From Roseospira navarrensis (GTDB lineage Bacteria; Pseudomonadota; Alphaproteobacteria; Rhodospirillales; Rhodospirillaceae), in assembly GCF_009601025.1 (NCBI RefSeq), contig NZ_WIVE01000047.1, positions 1 through 33,050 on the forward strand: a stretch of 33,050 bases of DNA, written 5' to 3'. The translations under genes and the position numbers were made by a program. Below are positions 16,602 to 24,779 of this stretch, piece after piece. Below the pieces are notes generated by a model that was not told where the DNA came from, did no database searches, and saw nothing but the letters and a program-made list of their open reading frames with translations. Positions within the stretch are counted from its first letter, which is position 1, and every line of letters begins with the position of its first letter.

Positions 16602-19600
16602 ATGCCTTTCAGTTCTGGCAGCAAAAGATCATCCAGGTCTTCCACGATCCCCCCGCCAAGCCGTTCGGGGGCATTCCGAAGGTGTCCGGCGGGCTGAAGT
16701 CGATCACCGAACGGCTGTTCGACCTGTTCCAGGAGCACATCCAGGGTCGCAAATGGCGCCACCGGTACAAGGCCGCCGACTGGGCGGCCTCGGGCGCCGA
16801 CCGGCCGATGCTGTATGTGCCGAAGAAGAAGGGCGTCAGCGGCCTGGGCTCCGTGCGCTGGCCGAACCAGCCCGTGATCTCGCACCCGCTTGCGCCCGGC
16901 CGCCTGCTGGAGTTGAGCGGCGCGGCCAGCACGGACAGAGGCGAGACCCCGGCGCTTGAGGACGCCCTGGAAGACGCCCAGGGCCAGCCGCGCGATCTGA
17001 TCGACGAACAGGAGGACGTCGCGCGCGACCTGGCTGTGCTGGTCAGGCTGTCCTTCGACGAAAAGGACCTGCATTACGCCTTCATCGTCCCGTGGCGCCG
17101 CTACCGCGATGACCTGATGGCCCGGTTCCCGAACGATCCCCTGTGGCAGGAACCGCCGGCGGAAAGCCGCTCGCCCGATCATTCCATCTGGGACCATCTG
17201 AAGGTCACCACCGCCCTGGCCTTCATGCAGCCACACACATGGAAGGAGCCGCCCAGGGACCTGGACACGCCCCGGGAGCCCTGGATGCTGCGGGTCTCGC
17301 TGGGGCCGGTGGGGCGGTTCATCGGGCAGGCCCGCACCTCCCGCGACCTGTGGATCGGCTCGTTCCTGCTGGCCGATCTGGCGTGGCACGCGATGCAACG
17401 TATCGTCGAGCAGTACGGACCCGACTGCATCGTCTATCCCGACCTGCGCGCCAACCCCCGCGCCGATGTGTGGCTGGCCGGGGCCTATCCCGAAGCGCTG
17501 CCGGAACAGGGCAAGGAGCCCGCCACCTACGCCGCCGTGCTGCCGGATGCCTTCGTCGCGCTGGTGCCCCGGGGCGGCGCGGGGCACCTGATGACTCTGG
17601 AAGAGCTGGCGCGGCAGTGCCAGGAGCGGGTCGAGGCGCGCTGGGCCGCGCTCCACGGCTGCGTCAAGACATGGATCAGGAACCGGGTCAGACCGGACGG
17701 CACCGCATGGGAATCCATCTGGGATCGCCAGACCGCGCGCTGTCCCATTCACGTCACCTGGACGGCGGTGCCGTGGCGCCCGATGGAGCGCATCGAGGAG
17801 GCGGAGTCCCTGCGCGGGCGGGCCCTGCCCAACCAACCCGCCCGCCTCCCGATCAGGACGGCGGATCACGCAGCCATCGCCGCCCGCCGCGCCCGCCTGA
17901 GCCCCTGGGTCGCCCCGGAGGTCTGGGCGCATTACGAGCAGGCGCGCGACGTCTACGCCCACGCCAATCTCGACCTTCACCAGATGGAACGGGGCTTCGA
18001 CTACGCCCTGACCCACCACATGCTGGGCGTCCGCCACGCCCTGCGCGAGGCGGCCCATCCGGCTCCCATCCCTGACGACGAACCCGGCGAGAAATGCACC
18101 CTGTGCGGCGAACGCGAGGCCCTGCACGGCGGACCGTCGGGCCCCCTGCCCCTTTGGCAGGCCCGCAAGCACGGACGGGACTTCTGGCGGGTGAAGGACC
18201 TGGACCGGGACGAGACCGGCGAGGAACGGCTGTGCGCGGTCTGCACGACCAAGCGCTTCCTGATCGACGCGGACCAGTCAAGGGTCCCCCAGAAGAGCCT
18301 GCTCGGCGTCGTGTGGGCGGGTTCCTCGGGCATCCAGGCGGGCGACGGCAGCGCGCGCGACCGGGACGGCCGACTGCGCGTGCCCTTCCCGTCCACGGCC
18401 ACGGTGGCGGCGCAGGGGTTCCTGGAGGCCACCTTCGGCGAGCCCCGCCTGCACACCGCCCTGGAGGCCCTGGCCGAGGCCTGCCGGACCGCCGCGCTGC
18501 CGCGCACCAGCTTCCCGCGAACCCTGCCCCGGCTGGCGGCCGTGTATCACGACGCCCCCGCCCCCGTCAGGGCGCTGCTGGAATACGAAGCCGAGGACAT
18601 GCTGTTCCCCGAGGTGCTGGACGGCAAGGCGAGGACGTTCGAGGCGAACGGAGACCTGGCCAAAAAAGAGCGCCATCAAGCTTTGGCAAAGGCTGTCTCC
18701 GCATTTCGACAGGCCGCCGCGGCCATGGACATCCCCGCCCCCACCACCCGCATCGCCGTCCTGCATCTGGACGGTGACAATATGGGCAAGCTGCTGGTGG
18801 GCGAGGCGGACGCCATCGCGGCCCGCTGGCGCGACGTGCTGCACCCCCAGGTCATCGATCGCCTGGGCCGGAACGGCCACCTCAAGGCCGCCGGTTGGGG
18901 CGATCTGCTGGACGCCAAACGGCTGATGGGGCCCTCGGTGCATGCCTTCATCAGTCGCGCGCTCGGGCAGTTCAGCCACCGCATCGTGCCCTGGGTGGTG
19001 GAGCAGGAGTTCTCGGGCGTCCTGATCTATGCCGGCGGCGACGACGTGTTGTGCCTGGCGCCGGCCGACGAGGCGATCCCTTTGGCCGCACGCCTGCATC
19101 AGCTTTTCTCGGCCGCCTGGGTGGTGGACACCTTGCCGCATCAGCAGGTGTGGGCCTGGCGCCGGCCAGGGTGGCGCGGCGAGGACGACCAGACCGAGGC
19201 CCGAAAACGCTTCCTCATTCCCCGCGCGGACGGGCCCGGCGCGCCGATCCGCCTGGGCGTGCCCGGCCAGCGCGTGGCGCGGCATGTCTCCGAAGACACC
19301 GACCCCCCCGCCATGGACGTGCGCGGCCTGTTGCTGCCGATGCTGGGCTCGGGCGCCAGCCTGTCGGCGGGCGTGGCCATCGGGCACTACAAGACGCCGC
19401 TGTCCGTCATGCTGTCCCGCGCCAGCGACCTGGAAACGATGGCGAAGGCCCAGGGGCGGTCTGCCATCGCCCTCGGCCACGCCTCACGGGGGGGCGTCAA
19501 GACCGGCTTTTCCCTGCCCTGGGGCGTCGCGGACGCAGACGAACCGCCCACCGCCGCCGCAACCCTCACGCAGGTCATCAAGGCCTTTCGCAAGGGAACA

Positions 19601-19927
19601 CTGCCGGGGCGCCTGCCGTACAAGCTGCGCGACATCAGTGCGTCGGTGAATGACGCCCTCGACGTCATCGGCCGGTCCGGCCAATCCGGGAAGGACCGAC
19701 AGGCGGCCGAGCAGACTCTTTTGCACGGGATGTTCAGGAGTTGTCTGGAGGGGTCCGTGCCGGACTCCGTCAAGAAGGCCGCCGAAGAGCTTTGGCTCAG
19801 GGGTGTCACTGTTGCCAGAGCCTGTCCGGACGCGGACGGCAGCGTGCATCCGGAGCACTTCGCCGACGGCTTGCTGGTGTGCCGGGAACTGGCGCGGGGT
19901 GAGTCCGCCGGGGAGGCCGAGGCATGA
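16598..19927 (+). CDS. cmr2: Type III-B CRISPR Cas10 subunit Cmr2, with HD-type and GGDD motifs
   Basis: The 1109-aa protein starts with the Cmr2 signature HDPPAKP (His16-Asp17). Further HD-domain residues lie in the DHSIWDH segment (194-200). A zinc-finger-like set CxxC...CxxC (Cys500, Cys503, Cys546, Cys549) and two Palm domains follow. The first Palm has LDGDNMG with Asp725/Asp727, and the second carries the cyclase motif GGDD at 813-816. Intact GGDD implies synthesis of cyclic oligoadenylates upon target RNA binding, and the HD residues suggest possible ssDNase activity. The length is somewhat above the usual 850-1000 aa. The start overlaps the cmr1 stop and the stop overlaps the cmr3 start. 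No CARF-domain cOA receptor is recognisable among the neighbours. Confidence 0.93.
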   Translation: MNAFQFWQQKIIQVFHDPPAKPFGGIPKVSGGLKSITERLFDLFQEHIQGRKWRHRYKAADWAASGADRPMLYVPKKKGVSGLGSVRWPNQPVISHPLAPGRLLELSGAASTDRGETPALEDALEDAQGQPRDLIDEQEDVARDLAVLVRLSFDEKDLHYAFIVPWRRYRDDLMARFPNDPLWQEPPAESRSPDHSIWDHLKVTTALAFMQPHTWKEPPRDLDTPREPWMLRVSLGPVGRFIGQARTSRDLWIGSFLLADLAWHAMQRIVEQYGPDCIVYPDLRANPRADVWLAGAYPEALPEQGKEPATYAAVLPDAFVALVPRGGAGHLMTLEELARQCQERVEARWAALHGCVKTWIRNRVRPDGTAWESIWDRQTARCPIHVTWTAVPWRPMERIEEAESLRGRALPNQPARLPIRTADHAAIAARRARLSPWVAPEVWAHYEQARDVYAHANLDLHQMERGFDYALTHHMLGVRHALREAAHPAPIPDDEPGEKCTLCGEREALHGGPSGPLPLWQARKHGRDFWRVKDLDRDETGEERLCAVCTTKRFLIDADQSRVPQKSLLGVVWAGSSGIQAGDGSARDRDGRLRVPFPSTATVAAQGFLEATFGEPRLHTALEALAEACRTAALPRTSFPRTLPRLAAVYHDAPAPVRALLEYEAEDMLFPEVLDGKARTFEANGDLAKKERHQALAKAVSAFRQAAAAMDIPAPTTRIAVLHLDGDNMGKLLVGEADAIAARWRDVLHPQVIDRLGRNGHLKAAGWGDLLDAKRLMGPSVHAFISRALGQFSHRIVPWVVEQEFSGVLIYAGGDDVLCLAPADEAIPLAARLHQLFSAAWVVDTLPHQQVWAWRRPGWRGEDDQTEARKRFLIPRADGPGAPIRLGVPGQRVARHVSEDTDPPAMDVRGLLLPMLGSGASLSAGVAIGHYKTPLSVMLSRASDLETMAKAQGRSAIALGHASRGGVKTGFSLPWGVADADEPPTAAATLTQVIKAFRKGTLPGRLPYKLRDISASVNDALDVIGRSGQSGKDRQAAEQTLLHGMFRSCLEGSVPDSVKKAAEELWLRGVTVARACPDADGSVHPEHFADGLLVCRELARGESAGEAEA

Positions 19928-21177
19928 GCCCGAGAGATGGAACCCCGTTCCTGGTCGAACCCGTCGAACCCGTCGTGTTCGGCCCGCCCCAGTCGGGCTA
20001 CGCGGGGGAGGCGCATCGCATCGCCTCGCAGTTTCCGCCCGCGCCGCGCACCTTCCAGGGGCTGGTGAGAACCCGCCTGTTGCTGGGTGCGGAGCCGCCC
20101 CTGGACCTGTCCGACCCGGCCATGGCCCCGACCCTCGCCGATCTGGTCGGCCCGCCGGCCGCGCTGCCCGAGGGATGGCAACTGACCGGGCCCTTTCCGG
20201 CGGCGCCGGACGACACGGCGGCCGAGGCGGACCAGCCGCCGCCGCTGAGCCCATGGGTGCCCACGCCCCGCTTCCTGCTCGGCCGCCGGGACGACCGGAC
20301 GCCCCGACCGCCCCTGTTTGCGCGCCGGATCGCATGCGGCGGGCATCCCGTGCTGTCGGACCTGGGCGACGAGACGGCCACCCCCGCCCTGGGACGTCCG
20401 GACGCGGGGGCGGTCTCACCTCTGGGGGGCTGGATCGGGCCCGCCAATCTGCGCGCGGCGCTGGAGGGCGAGGCAGTGGGCGCCGCCGCCTGGAGCCCGC
20501 ACCACTGGTGCCCCGGGCGACCGCGCTTCGTGCGGACGGAGACTCAGCCGGGTCTCGCCATCGATCCCGGAACCGGCACCGCGCAGGACAACGCCCTGTA
20601 TTTCGCGCAAGCCCTGCGGTTCGCCGCCGGAAGCGGTCTGTTCGGGAGTCTGCACGGCCCGCTGGGGGCGGGCCTGCGCGAACAGGCGCTGACGGACGGC
20701 GCGGTCCAGGCCGGGCGCAAGGGCCGCCTCGCCGTGTTCCGCCCCGTCCCGGCGCTTCACCCGGACTGGACGCATGTGACGGAAGGGCATCACCTGCCGG
20801 AGTCGGTGGACGAGGAGGGCGCCCGCTTCTGGCTGGTGGCGCTGACCCCGGCCTTCCTGCCCGACCCGCGCCGGCCCCTCGACCGGGTCAACCCGGGCAG
20901 CGATGTGACCTTGGCGGTGGACGCCGCCCTGACCGGCCCGCCCCTGACCATGGGTGGGTTCGAGATGACCTCCGGCCGCCCCCGGCCCAATCGCCTGTAC
21001 GTTCCGGCGGGCAGCGTCTGGCTGGTCCGCCTGCGGGGCGGCACGCCGGAGTCCCGCGCCGCCACCCTTCGCGCCCTCAACAACCATCACCCCCTGGGCG
21101 ACCCGATCGAGGCCGCCATGGGGTTCGGACACACCCTCGTCGGACGGGGTCCGTTGACCACGGAGCAGGGATCATGA
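19924..21177 (+). CDS. cmr3: Type III-B CRISPR RAMP protein Cmr3
   Basis: This 417-aa protein matches Cmr3 in N-terminal form (FLVEPVEPVVFGPP followed by ASQFPPAPRTFQGLVRTRL), where family members bind the 5' tag side of the crRNA together with Cmr2. A G-rich C-terminal loop (GDPIEAAMGFGHTLVGRG) is the last RAMP glycine motif. A proline-rich stretch (about 85-130) is a loop between beta strands. The gene has ATGA overlaps with both cmr2 and cmr4, so translation is coupled through the module. Assignment rests on these motifs, on size (family about 320-420 aa) and on its fixed position between cmr2 and cmr4. Confidence 0.9.
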   Translation: MSPRDGTPFLVEPVEPVVFGPPQSGYAGEAHRIASQFPPAPRTFQGLVRTRLLLGAEPPLDLSDPAMAPTLADLVGPPAALPEGWQLTGPFPAAPDDTAAEADQPPPLSPWVPTPRFLLGRRDDRTPRPPLFARRIACGGHPVLSDLGDETATPALGRPDAGAVSPLGGWIGPANLRAALEGEAVGAAAWSPHHWCPGRPRFVRTETQPGLAIDPGTGTAQDNALYFAQALRFAAGSGLFGSLHGPLGAGLREQALTDGAVQAGRKGRLAVFRPVPALHPDWTHVTEGHHLPESVDEEGARFWLVALTPAFLPDPRRPLDRVNPGSDVTLAVDAALTGPPLTMGGFEMTSGRPRPNRLYVPAGSVWLVRLRGGTPESRAATLRALNNHHPLGDPIEAAMGFGHTLVGRGPLTTEQGS

Positions 21178-22133
21178 CGATCTGGAGCAACACGGCGGTG
21201 CTGGGGCTGTACACCCTGTCGCCGACCCACTACGGCACGGGGCAGACCACGGGCGCCGTCGATCTGCCCATTGCGCGCGACGCGGCCACCGGCTTTCCGG
21301 TCCTGCCCGCCCCCGGCATCAAGGGCGTGCTGCGCGACGTGGCCGAACACACGGATGCCCTGGCCGGCAAGGTCACGGCGCTGTTCGGCGCCTGGATCGG
21401 CGGGACGGAAAGCGGAGACCTCGCCCCTGGCCTGCTCGCCTTCACAGAAGCCCGGCTGATCGCCTATCCCGCCCGCAGCCTCAGCCGGCCGTTCCTGCAT
21501 GTCACCTTCCCGCTGATCCTGGAGGGGCTGATGCGGGACCTGCGCGCGACCGGGGGCAGCCTGGGTTCACCCCTCGACACCATCACGGTCTCCGAGGAGA
21601 GCGGCGCGCGGGTGGCGGACCCGGCCCTGGACGGTGAAGCGGTGATCCTGGAGGACCTGATCTACCCGGCCGAGGAGGTGACGCATGACAAGGCCGTCGA
21701 AGCCCTCGCGAACAGCCTCGCCGCGCTGATCCCGGACCACGAAACCGCCACGCGCGCCCGCCTGACCCGGGGGCTGGTGGTCATTCCCGATGCCGACTTC
21801 GCCGCGCTGATGCAATCGGCGATCCCGGTCCATGCCAGGGTCCAGCTCACCAGCATGAAGACGACCGACAGCCACAACGGCGAGAGCGGCAACCTCTGGT
21901 ACGAAGAAGCGCTGCCCTCCGACTGTCTGTTCGCCGCGTTGATCGGCGAACGCCGGGCGCGCCCCGGCGGCCGCGCCAACGCCCACACTGGCAACGACCG
22001 GGCCGGGCTGGGCGACCTGATTTCCCGCGCCGACGCCTTCGGCGTCCTCCAGATCGGCGGCAACGAGACCGTAGGCCAGGGCCTGTGCCTGGGCACGCTC
22101 CTTGCCGGCCAGACCGGGAGGGCCGCGCCATGA
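21174..22133 (+). CDS. cmr4: Type III-B CRISPR backbone RNase Cmr4
   Basis: The 319-aa Cmr4 has the family N terminus: LSPTHYGTGQ, then GAVDLPIAR, then APGIKGVLRD. Asp30 in the VDLPI segment corresponds to the catalytic aspartate by which Cmr4 cuts target RNA at 6-nt intervals, so the backbone should be active. The C-terminal glycine loop (FGVLQIGGNETVGQG) that completes the RAMP fold is present. Several copies of Cmr4 form the helical backbone along the crRNA. The gene overlaps cmr3 (ATGA 21174-21177) and cmr5 (ATGA 22130-22133). Confidence 0.94.
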   Translation: MTIWSNTAVLGLYTLSPTHYGTGQTTGAVDLPIARDAATGFPVLPAPGIKGVLRDVAEHTDALAGKVTALFGAWIGGTESGDLAPGLLAFTEARLIAYPARSLSRPFLHVTFPLILEGLMRDLRATGGSLGSPLDTITVSEESGARVADPALDGEAVILEDLIYPAEEVTHDKAVEALANSLAALIPDHETATRARLTRGLVVIPDADFAALMQSAIPVHARVQLTSMKTTDSHNGESGNLWYEEALPSDCLFAALIGERRARPGGRANAHTGNDRAGLGDLISRADAFGVLQIGGNETVGQGLCLGTLLAGQTGRAAP

Positions 22134-22561
22134 CCGCCCCGCTCTCGCACCGGAACCTGAGCTCAGCCCGGGCGCGGTTCGCCTATGCGGAAACCGTGCA
22201 TTGGCCGGATCGCTGGCGACCGGAAGCCACCGCACGGGTCCAGGGCCTGCCGATCCAGATGCGGACCCAGGGACTGCTGGTCACGCTGGCGATGCTGACC
22301 GGCGGCGGCGACGATGGCCAGAAGGCTTTCAAGGGGGTTGATGACACCCTGGCCCGCACCCTGACGACCTGGCTGCTGGTCGAAGCGCCGCACCGCCCCT
22401 TGGGCCGGGCCGGCGCCAAGGCGCAGCCGTTTCCCGCCGATCTGCTGGACATCCTGACGAAGGCGCCGCGCGCCGATTACGCGGCCGCGCAGCGCGAGGC
22501 GATCCTGTTGCTCGACCAGATCAAGATCTTCGCCAAGGCCCTGCCCCGGACAAGGACCTAG
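22130..22561 (+). CDS. cmr5: Type III-B CRISPR small subunit Cmr5
   Basis: A 143-aa, mostly helical protein between cmr4 and cmr6, which is the position and size expected for Cmr5 (about 110-150 aa). The helix MRTQGLLVTLAML (about 44-56) matches the Cmr5 helix containing a conserved GL...TLAF-like pattern. Cmr5 stacks along the inner groove of the complex and stabilises target binding. The start overlaps the cmr4 stop by ATGA, and cmr6 begins 3 nt after the stop. The identification leans on context because the family is poorly conserved. Confidence 0.88.
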   Translation: MTAPLSHRNLSSARARFAYAETVHWPDRWRPEATARVQGLPIQMRTQGLLVTLAMLTGGGDDGQKAFKGVDDTLARTLTTWLLVEAPHRPLGRAGAKAQPFPADLLDILTKAPRADYAAAQREAILLLDQIKIFAKALPRTRT

Positions 22562-22564
22562 CCG

Positions 22565-23428
22565 ATGTGCGAATTTCCGTTGACCCCGGGCGGCCCCGAC
22601 GCCCGCCGCATCGTCGCGTCCTGGATCACCGCCGCCGAGGCCAACCCCGGCCTGGTGTGGGACCGCTATCTGCCCCTTTGGCAGGGCGATACGCGGTACC
22701 CCAAGTCCAAAAACAGGTCCGGCAAGACGGACGGGACCCCCACGAAACAGGCCCTGGACCGCTTCGTCGAGGACCGCCAACGCGCCGGTCATGCGGGCAA
22801 GCCCTGGATGCTTGAACAGGGCGCGCGCCAGCGCCGCGCGCTGGAGGCCCTGGCCCGGCGGTCGGGCCGGGTGCTCACCATGGTCGAGGCGCGGACGCTC
22901 TCGCGCTTCGTGACCGGCCTGGGGGCCGACCATCCGACCGACAACGGCTTCCGGTTCGACCCGTCCAGCGGGCTGCCGTTTCTGCCCGGATCGGCGGTCA
23001 AGGGCCTCTGCCGCCGCGCGGCCGAGCTGGAGGGACGAAGCCAGGCCGACCGTGACGCATGGTTCGGACCGGACCTGACCCACACCGCCGTGACGGCCGC
23101 CCAGGGCGGGGTGAGTTTCTTCGATGGTGTCCCGTTGCACTGGCCGTCCCTGGCGGTCGACGTGGTCACGAGTCACCACCCGACCTATTACCGCACCCTG
23201 ACCGAAAAGGACGGGTTCAGACGCAAGCCGCCCACCGAAACGGAAGACCCGGTGCCGGTGCCGTTCCTGACGGTGGACGCCGGCGCGGTCTTTTCCATCC
23301 CGCTGCTCAGCCGCGCGGCCGAGGCCGAGGCCGTCGCCTCGCTGCTGGTCACGGGTCTGTCCTGGCTGGGCCTCGGCGCCAAGACGGCGGTCGGCTACGG
23401 CATCATGGACGCAAAGGTCGCGGACTAG
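22565..23428 (+). CDS. cmr6: Type III-B CRISPR RAMP protein Cmr6
   Basis: The 287-aa product has the Cmr6 core: GFRFDPSSGLPFLPGSAVKG, where the PGSAVKG loop is the RAMP signature, followed by the terminal glycine loop GLGAKTAVGYG near residue 275. Cmr6 caps the guide end of the Cmr4 backbone next to Cmr1. The ATG follows the cmr5 stop by 3 nt. It is the last gene of the nine-gene operon. No CRISPR array, cas6 or adaptation gene follows. The 241-nt gap to the next start codon contains no convincing terminator, only the dyad and G-tract listed separately. Confidence 0.92.
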   Translation: MCEFPLTPGGPDARRIVASWITAAEANPGLVWDRYLPLWQGDTRYPKSKNRSGKTDGTPTKQALDRFVEDRQRAGHAGKPWMLEQGARQRRALEALARRSGRVLTMVEARTLSRFVTGLGADHPTDNGFRFDPSSGLPFLPGSAVKGLCRRAAELEGRSQADRDAWFGPDLTHTAVTAAQGGVSFFDGVPLHWPSLAVDVVTSHHPTYYRTLTEKDGFRRKPPTETEDPVPVPFLTVDAGAVFSIPLLSRAAEAEAVASLLVTGLSWLGLGAKTAVGYGIMDAKVAD

Positions 23429-23527
23429 GCCCCGCACAGGGGGTTGGCGGAGGGAGTGGGTCTGGGATCGAATGGTCTCTGGGGGGTGGAAGGCGTTCAG
23501 GACACAACTGCCCGGAAAGGCTTTGAT

Positions 23528-23550
23528 CTTTTGTAACGCGTATGCAAAAG
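23528..23550. promoter_or_regulatory. Imperfect dyad upstream of the BMP/sensor operon
   Basis: CTTTTG at 23528-23533 and CAAAAG at 23545-23550 form inverted half-sites flanking an ACGCGT palindrome. The position, about 120-140 nt ahead of the BMP gene, suits an operator or a promoter-linked site in an otherwise GC-rich leader. No regulator can be named from it. Confidence 0.25.
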
Positions 23551-23587
23551 ACTGGAACCGTGCAAGGTGCGGCATGCGCATCCAGAA

Positions 23588-23605
23588 GGGGGGGGGGGGA
23601 GGGGG
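23588..23605 (+). repeat. Poly-G tract (12 G, one A, 5 G)
   Basis: Twelve consecutive G residues (23588-23599) are followed by A and five more G. The tract lies just upstream of ATG 23610 and 65 nt before the preferred start of the BMP gene. The upstream frame from ATG 23472 or 23575 reads through it in phase with the BMP gene. Such long G runs are slippage-prone and could alter reading frame or ribosome-site spacing. They are also a common place for sequencing error. Confidence 0.7.
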
Positions 23606-23669
23606 CGGCATGGTCAAGGATTGGGCATGGCTCCGACCATGTCATGGGTTCACTTGGCATTTTGAACCA

Positions 23670-24779
23670 ATGCGCTCGCAGAGGCCCGGCTTACGGATCC
23701 GAACACTTCTGATTGTCCTGCTCGGCGTCATCATGAGTCTGCGAGACACACCGCCTGTCCTGGCGTCGGAAAGCCTTCGTCCCGCCCTGTTGTTCCACAC
23801 CGATGTCGCCCTGGGGGAGCAGGGCGCCGGGTACTTCGAATTGGCCGCCGTCGGCGCCCAAGCCTTCGCGGCGTCGGCCGATACGCCAGTGCCGATGATC
23901 TTTCCGCGCGACGTGGCCGGCGACGCCCGCGATTCCGACGGCGCACTGGCCACCACCCGATTCGCGCTGGAGCAGGGTTATACCGCCGTCGTCGGTGCCG
24001 GATTCAACTATGCCGGCCCGTTCGCGGCGCTGGCGCCGGAGTATCCCGACGTCCGATTTGTCCTGATCGACGCCGTCGTGGATGCGCCCAACGTCGAGTC
24101 CGTCCTGTTCCGCGAGGAGCAGGGTTCATATCTGGTCGGTATTCTGGCCGCGCTGTTCAGCGACGCCGGTCACATCGGCTTCGTGGGAGGGTGGGACGCT
24201 CCCATCATCCGCAAGTTCGGCTGCGGCTTCATTCAGGGGGCGCTGTCCGTTCGGCCCGACATCACGGTTGATGTCGCCATGATCGGTCACACACCCCAGG
24301 CGTTCTATCAGGCCGACGAGGGCGAACGTCTGGCCGGAGCGATGTTCGACGCCGGGGCGGATGTGGTCTACCACGCCGCCGGGCAAAGCGGCGATGGCGT
24401 CATCCGCGCCGCCCTTGACCATGATGCGTACGCCATCGGCGTGGACATCAACCAGAACGGGGGCGCGCCGGGCCATGTGCTGACTTCGATGCTCAAGCGC
24501 GTGGACATCGCCGTGTTCTCCAGCCTGCAACGCATGGCGCGCGGAACATGGTCCGCCGGCCTGACGGTGCTGGGCCTGAGCGAAGGGGGCGTGGACTGGG
24601 CGCTTGATCGCCACAACGTTCAGCTTGTGTCGGAACGGATGCACACCGCAGTCGAGAACGCGGAGTTCGACATTCGGACCGGTGTCATAAACGTCGCTGT
24701 CCATACCGAAGAGGACGGCTGTCCGGTGCATGACTTCGACACCGATGGCGACGCGGCCGACAGCGAGCCACGGCCATGA
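23670..24779 (+). CDS. Secreted BMP-family (BmpA/PnrA-like) substrate-binding protein
   Basis: The 369-aa protein begins with a signal peptide: basic MRSQRPGLRIR, a hydrophobic core LLIVLLGVIM, and a likely cleavage after VLA. It has no lipobox cysteine, so it should be soluble in the periplasm rather than a lipoprotein. The mature part is a BMP-type periplasmic binding protein, recognised by VVGAGFNYAGPFAALAPEYP, EEQGSYLVGILAALFS and IGFVGGWDAPIIRKF. Relatives bind nucleosides or related small molecules. The start at 23670 gives a normal signal peptide; ATG 23610 and 23472 are in-frame alternatives that would add odd leaders including the poly-G run. The stop overlaps the sensor gene's ATG (ATGA). 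No permease or ATPase gene is adjacent, so a sensing role is likely. Confidence 0.85.
   Translation: MRSQRPGLRIRTLLIVLLGVIMSLRDTPPVLASESLRPALLFHTDVALGEQGAGYFELAAVGAQAFAASADTPVPMIFPRDVAGDARDSDGALATTRFALEQGYTAVVGAGFNYAGPFAALAPEYPDVRFVLIDAVVDAPNVESVLFREEQGSYLVGILAALFSDAGHIGFVGGWDAPIIRKFGCGFIQGALSVRPDITVDVAMIGHTPQAFYQADEGERLAGAMFDAGADVVYHAAGQSGDGVIRAALDHDAYAIGVDINQNGGAPGHVLTSMLKRVDIAVFSSLQRMARGTWSAGLTVLGLSEGGVDWALDRHNVQLVSERMHTAVENAEFDIRTGVINVAVHTEEDGCPVHDFDTDGDAADSEPRP

Noticed and set aside
23472-23669. BMP protein starting at ATG 23472
   Set aside because: It would place a poly-Gly stretch and a long unlikely leader ahead of the signal peptide. ATG 23670 gives a normal signal peptide.
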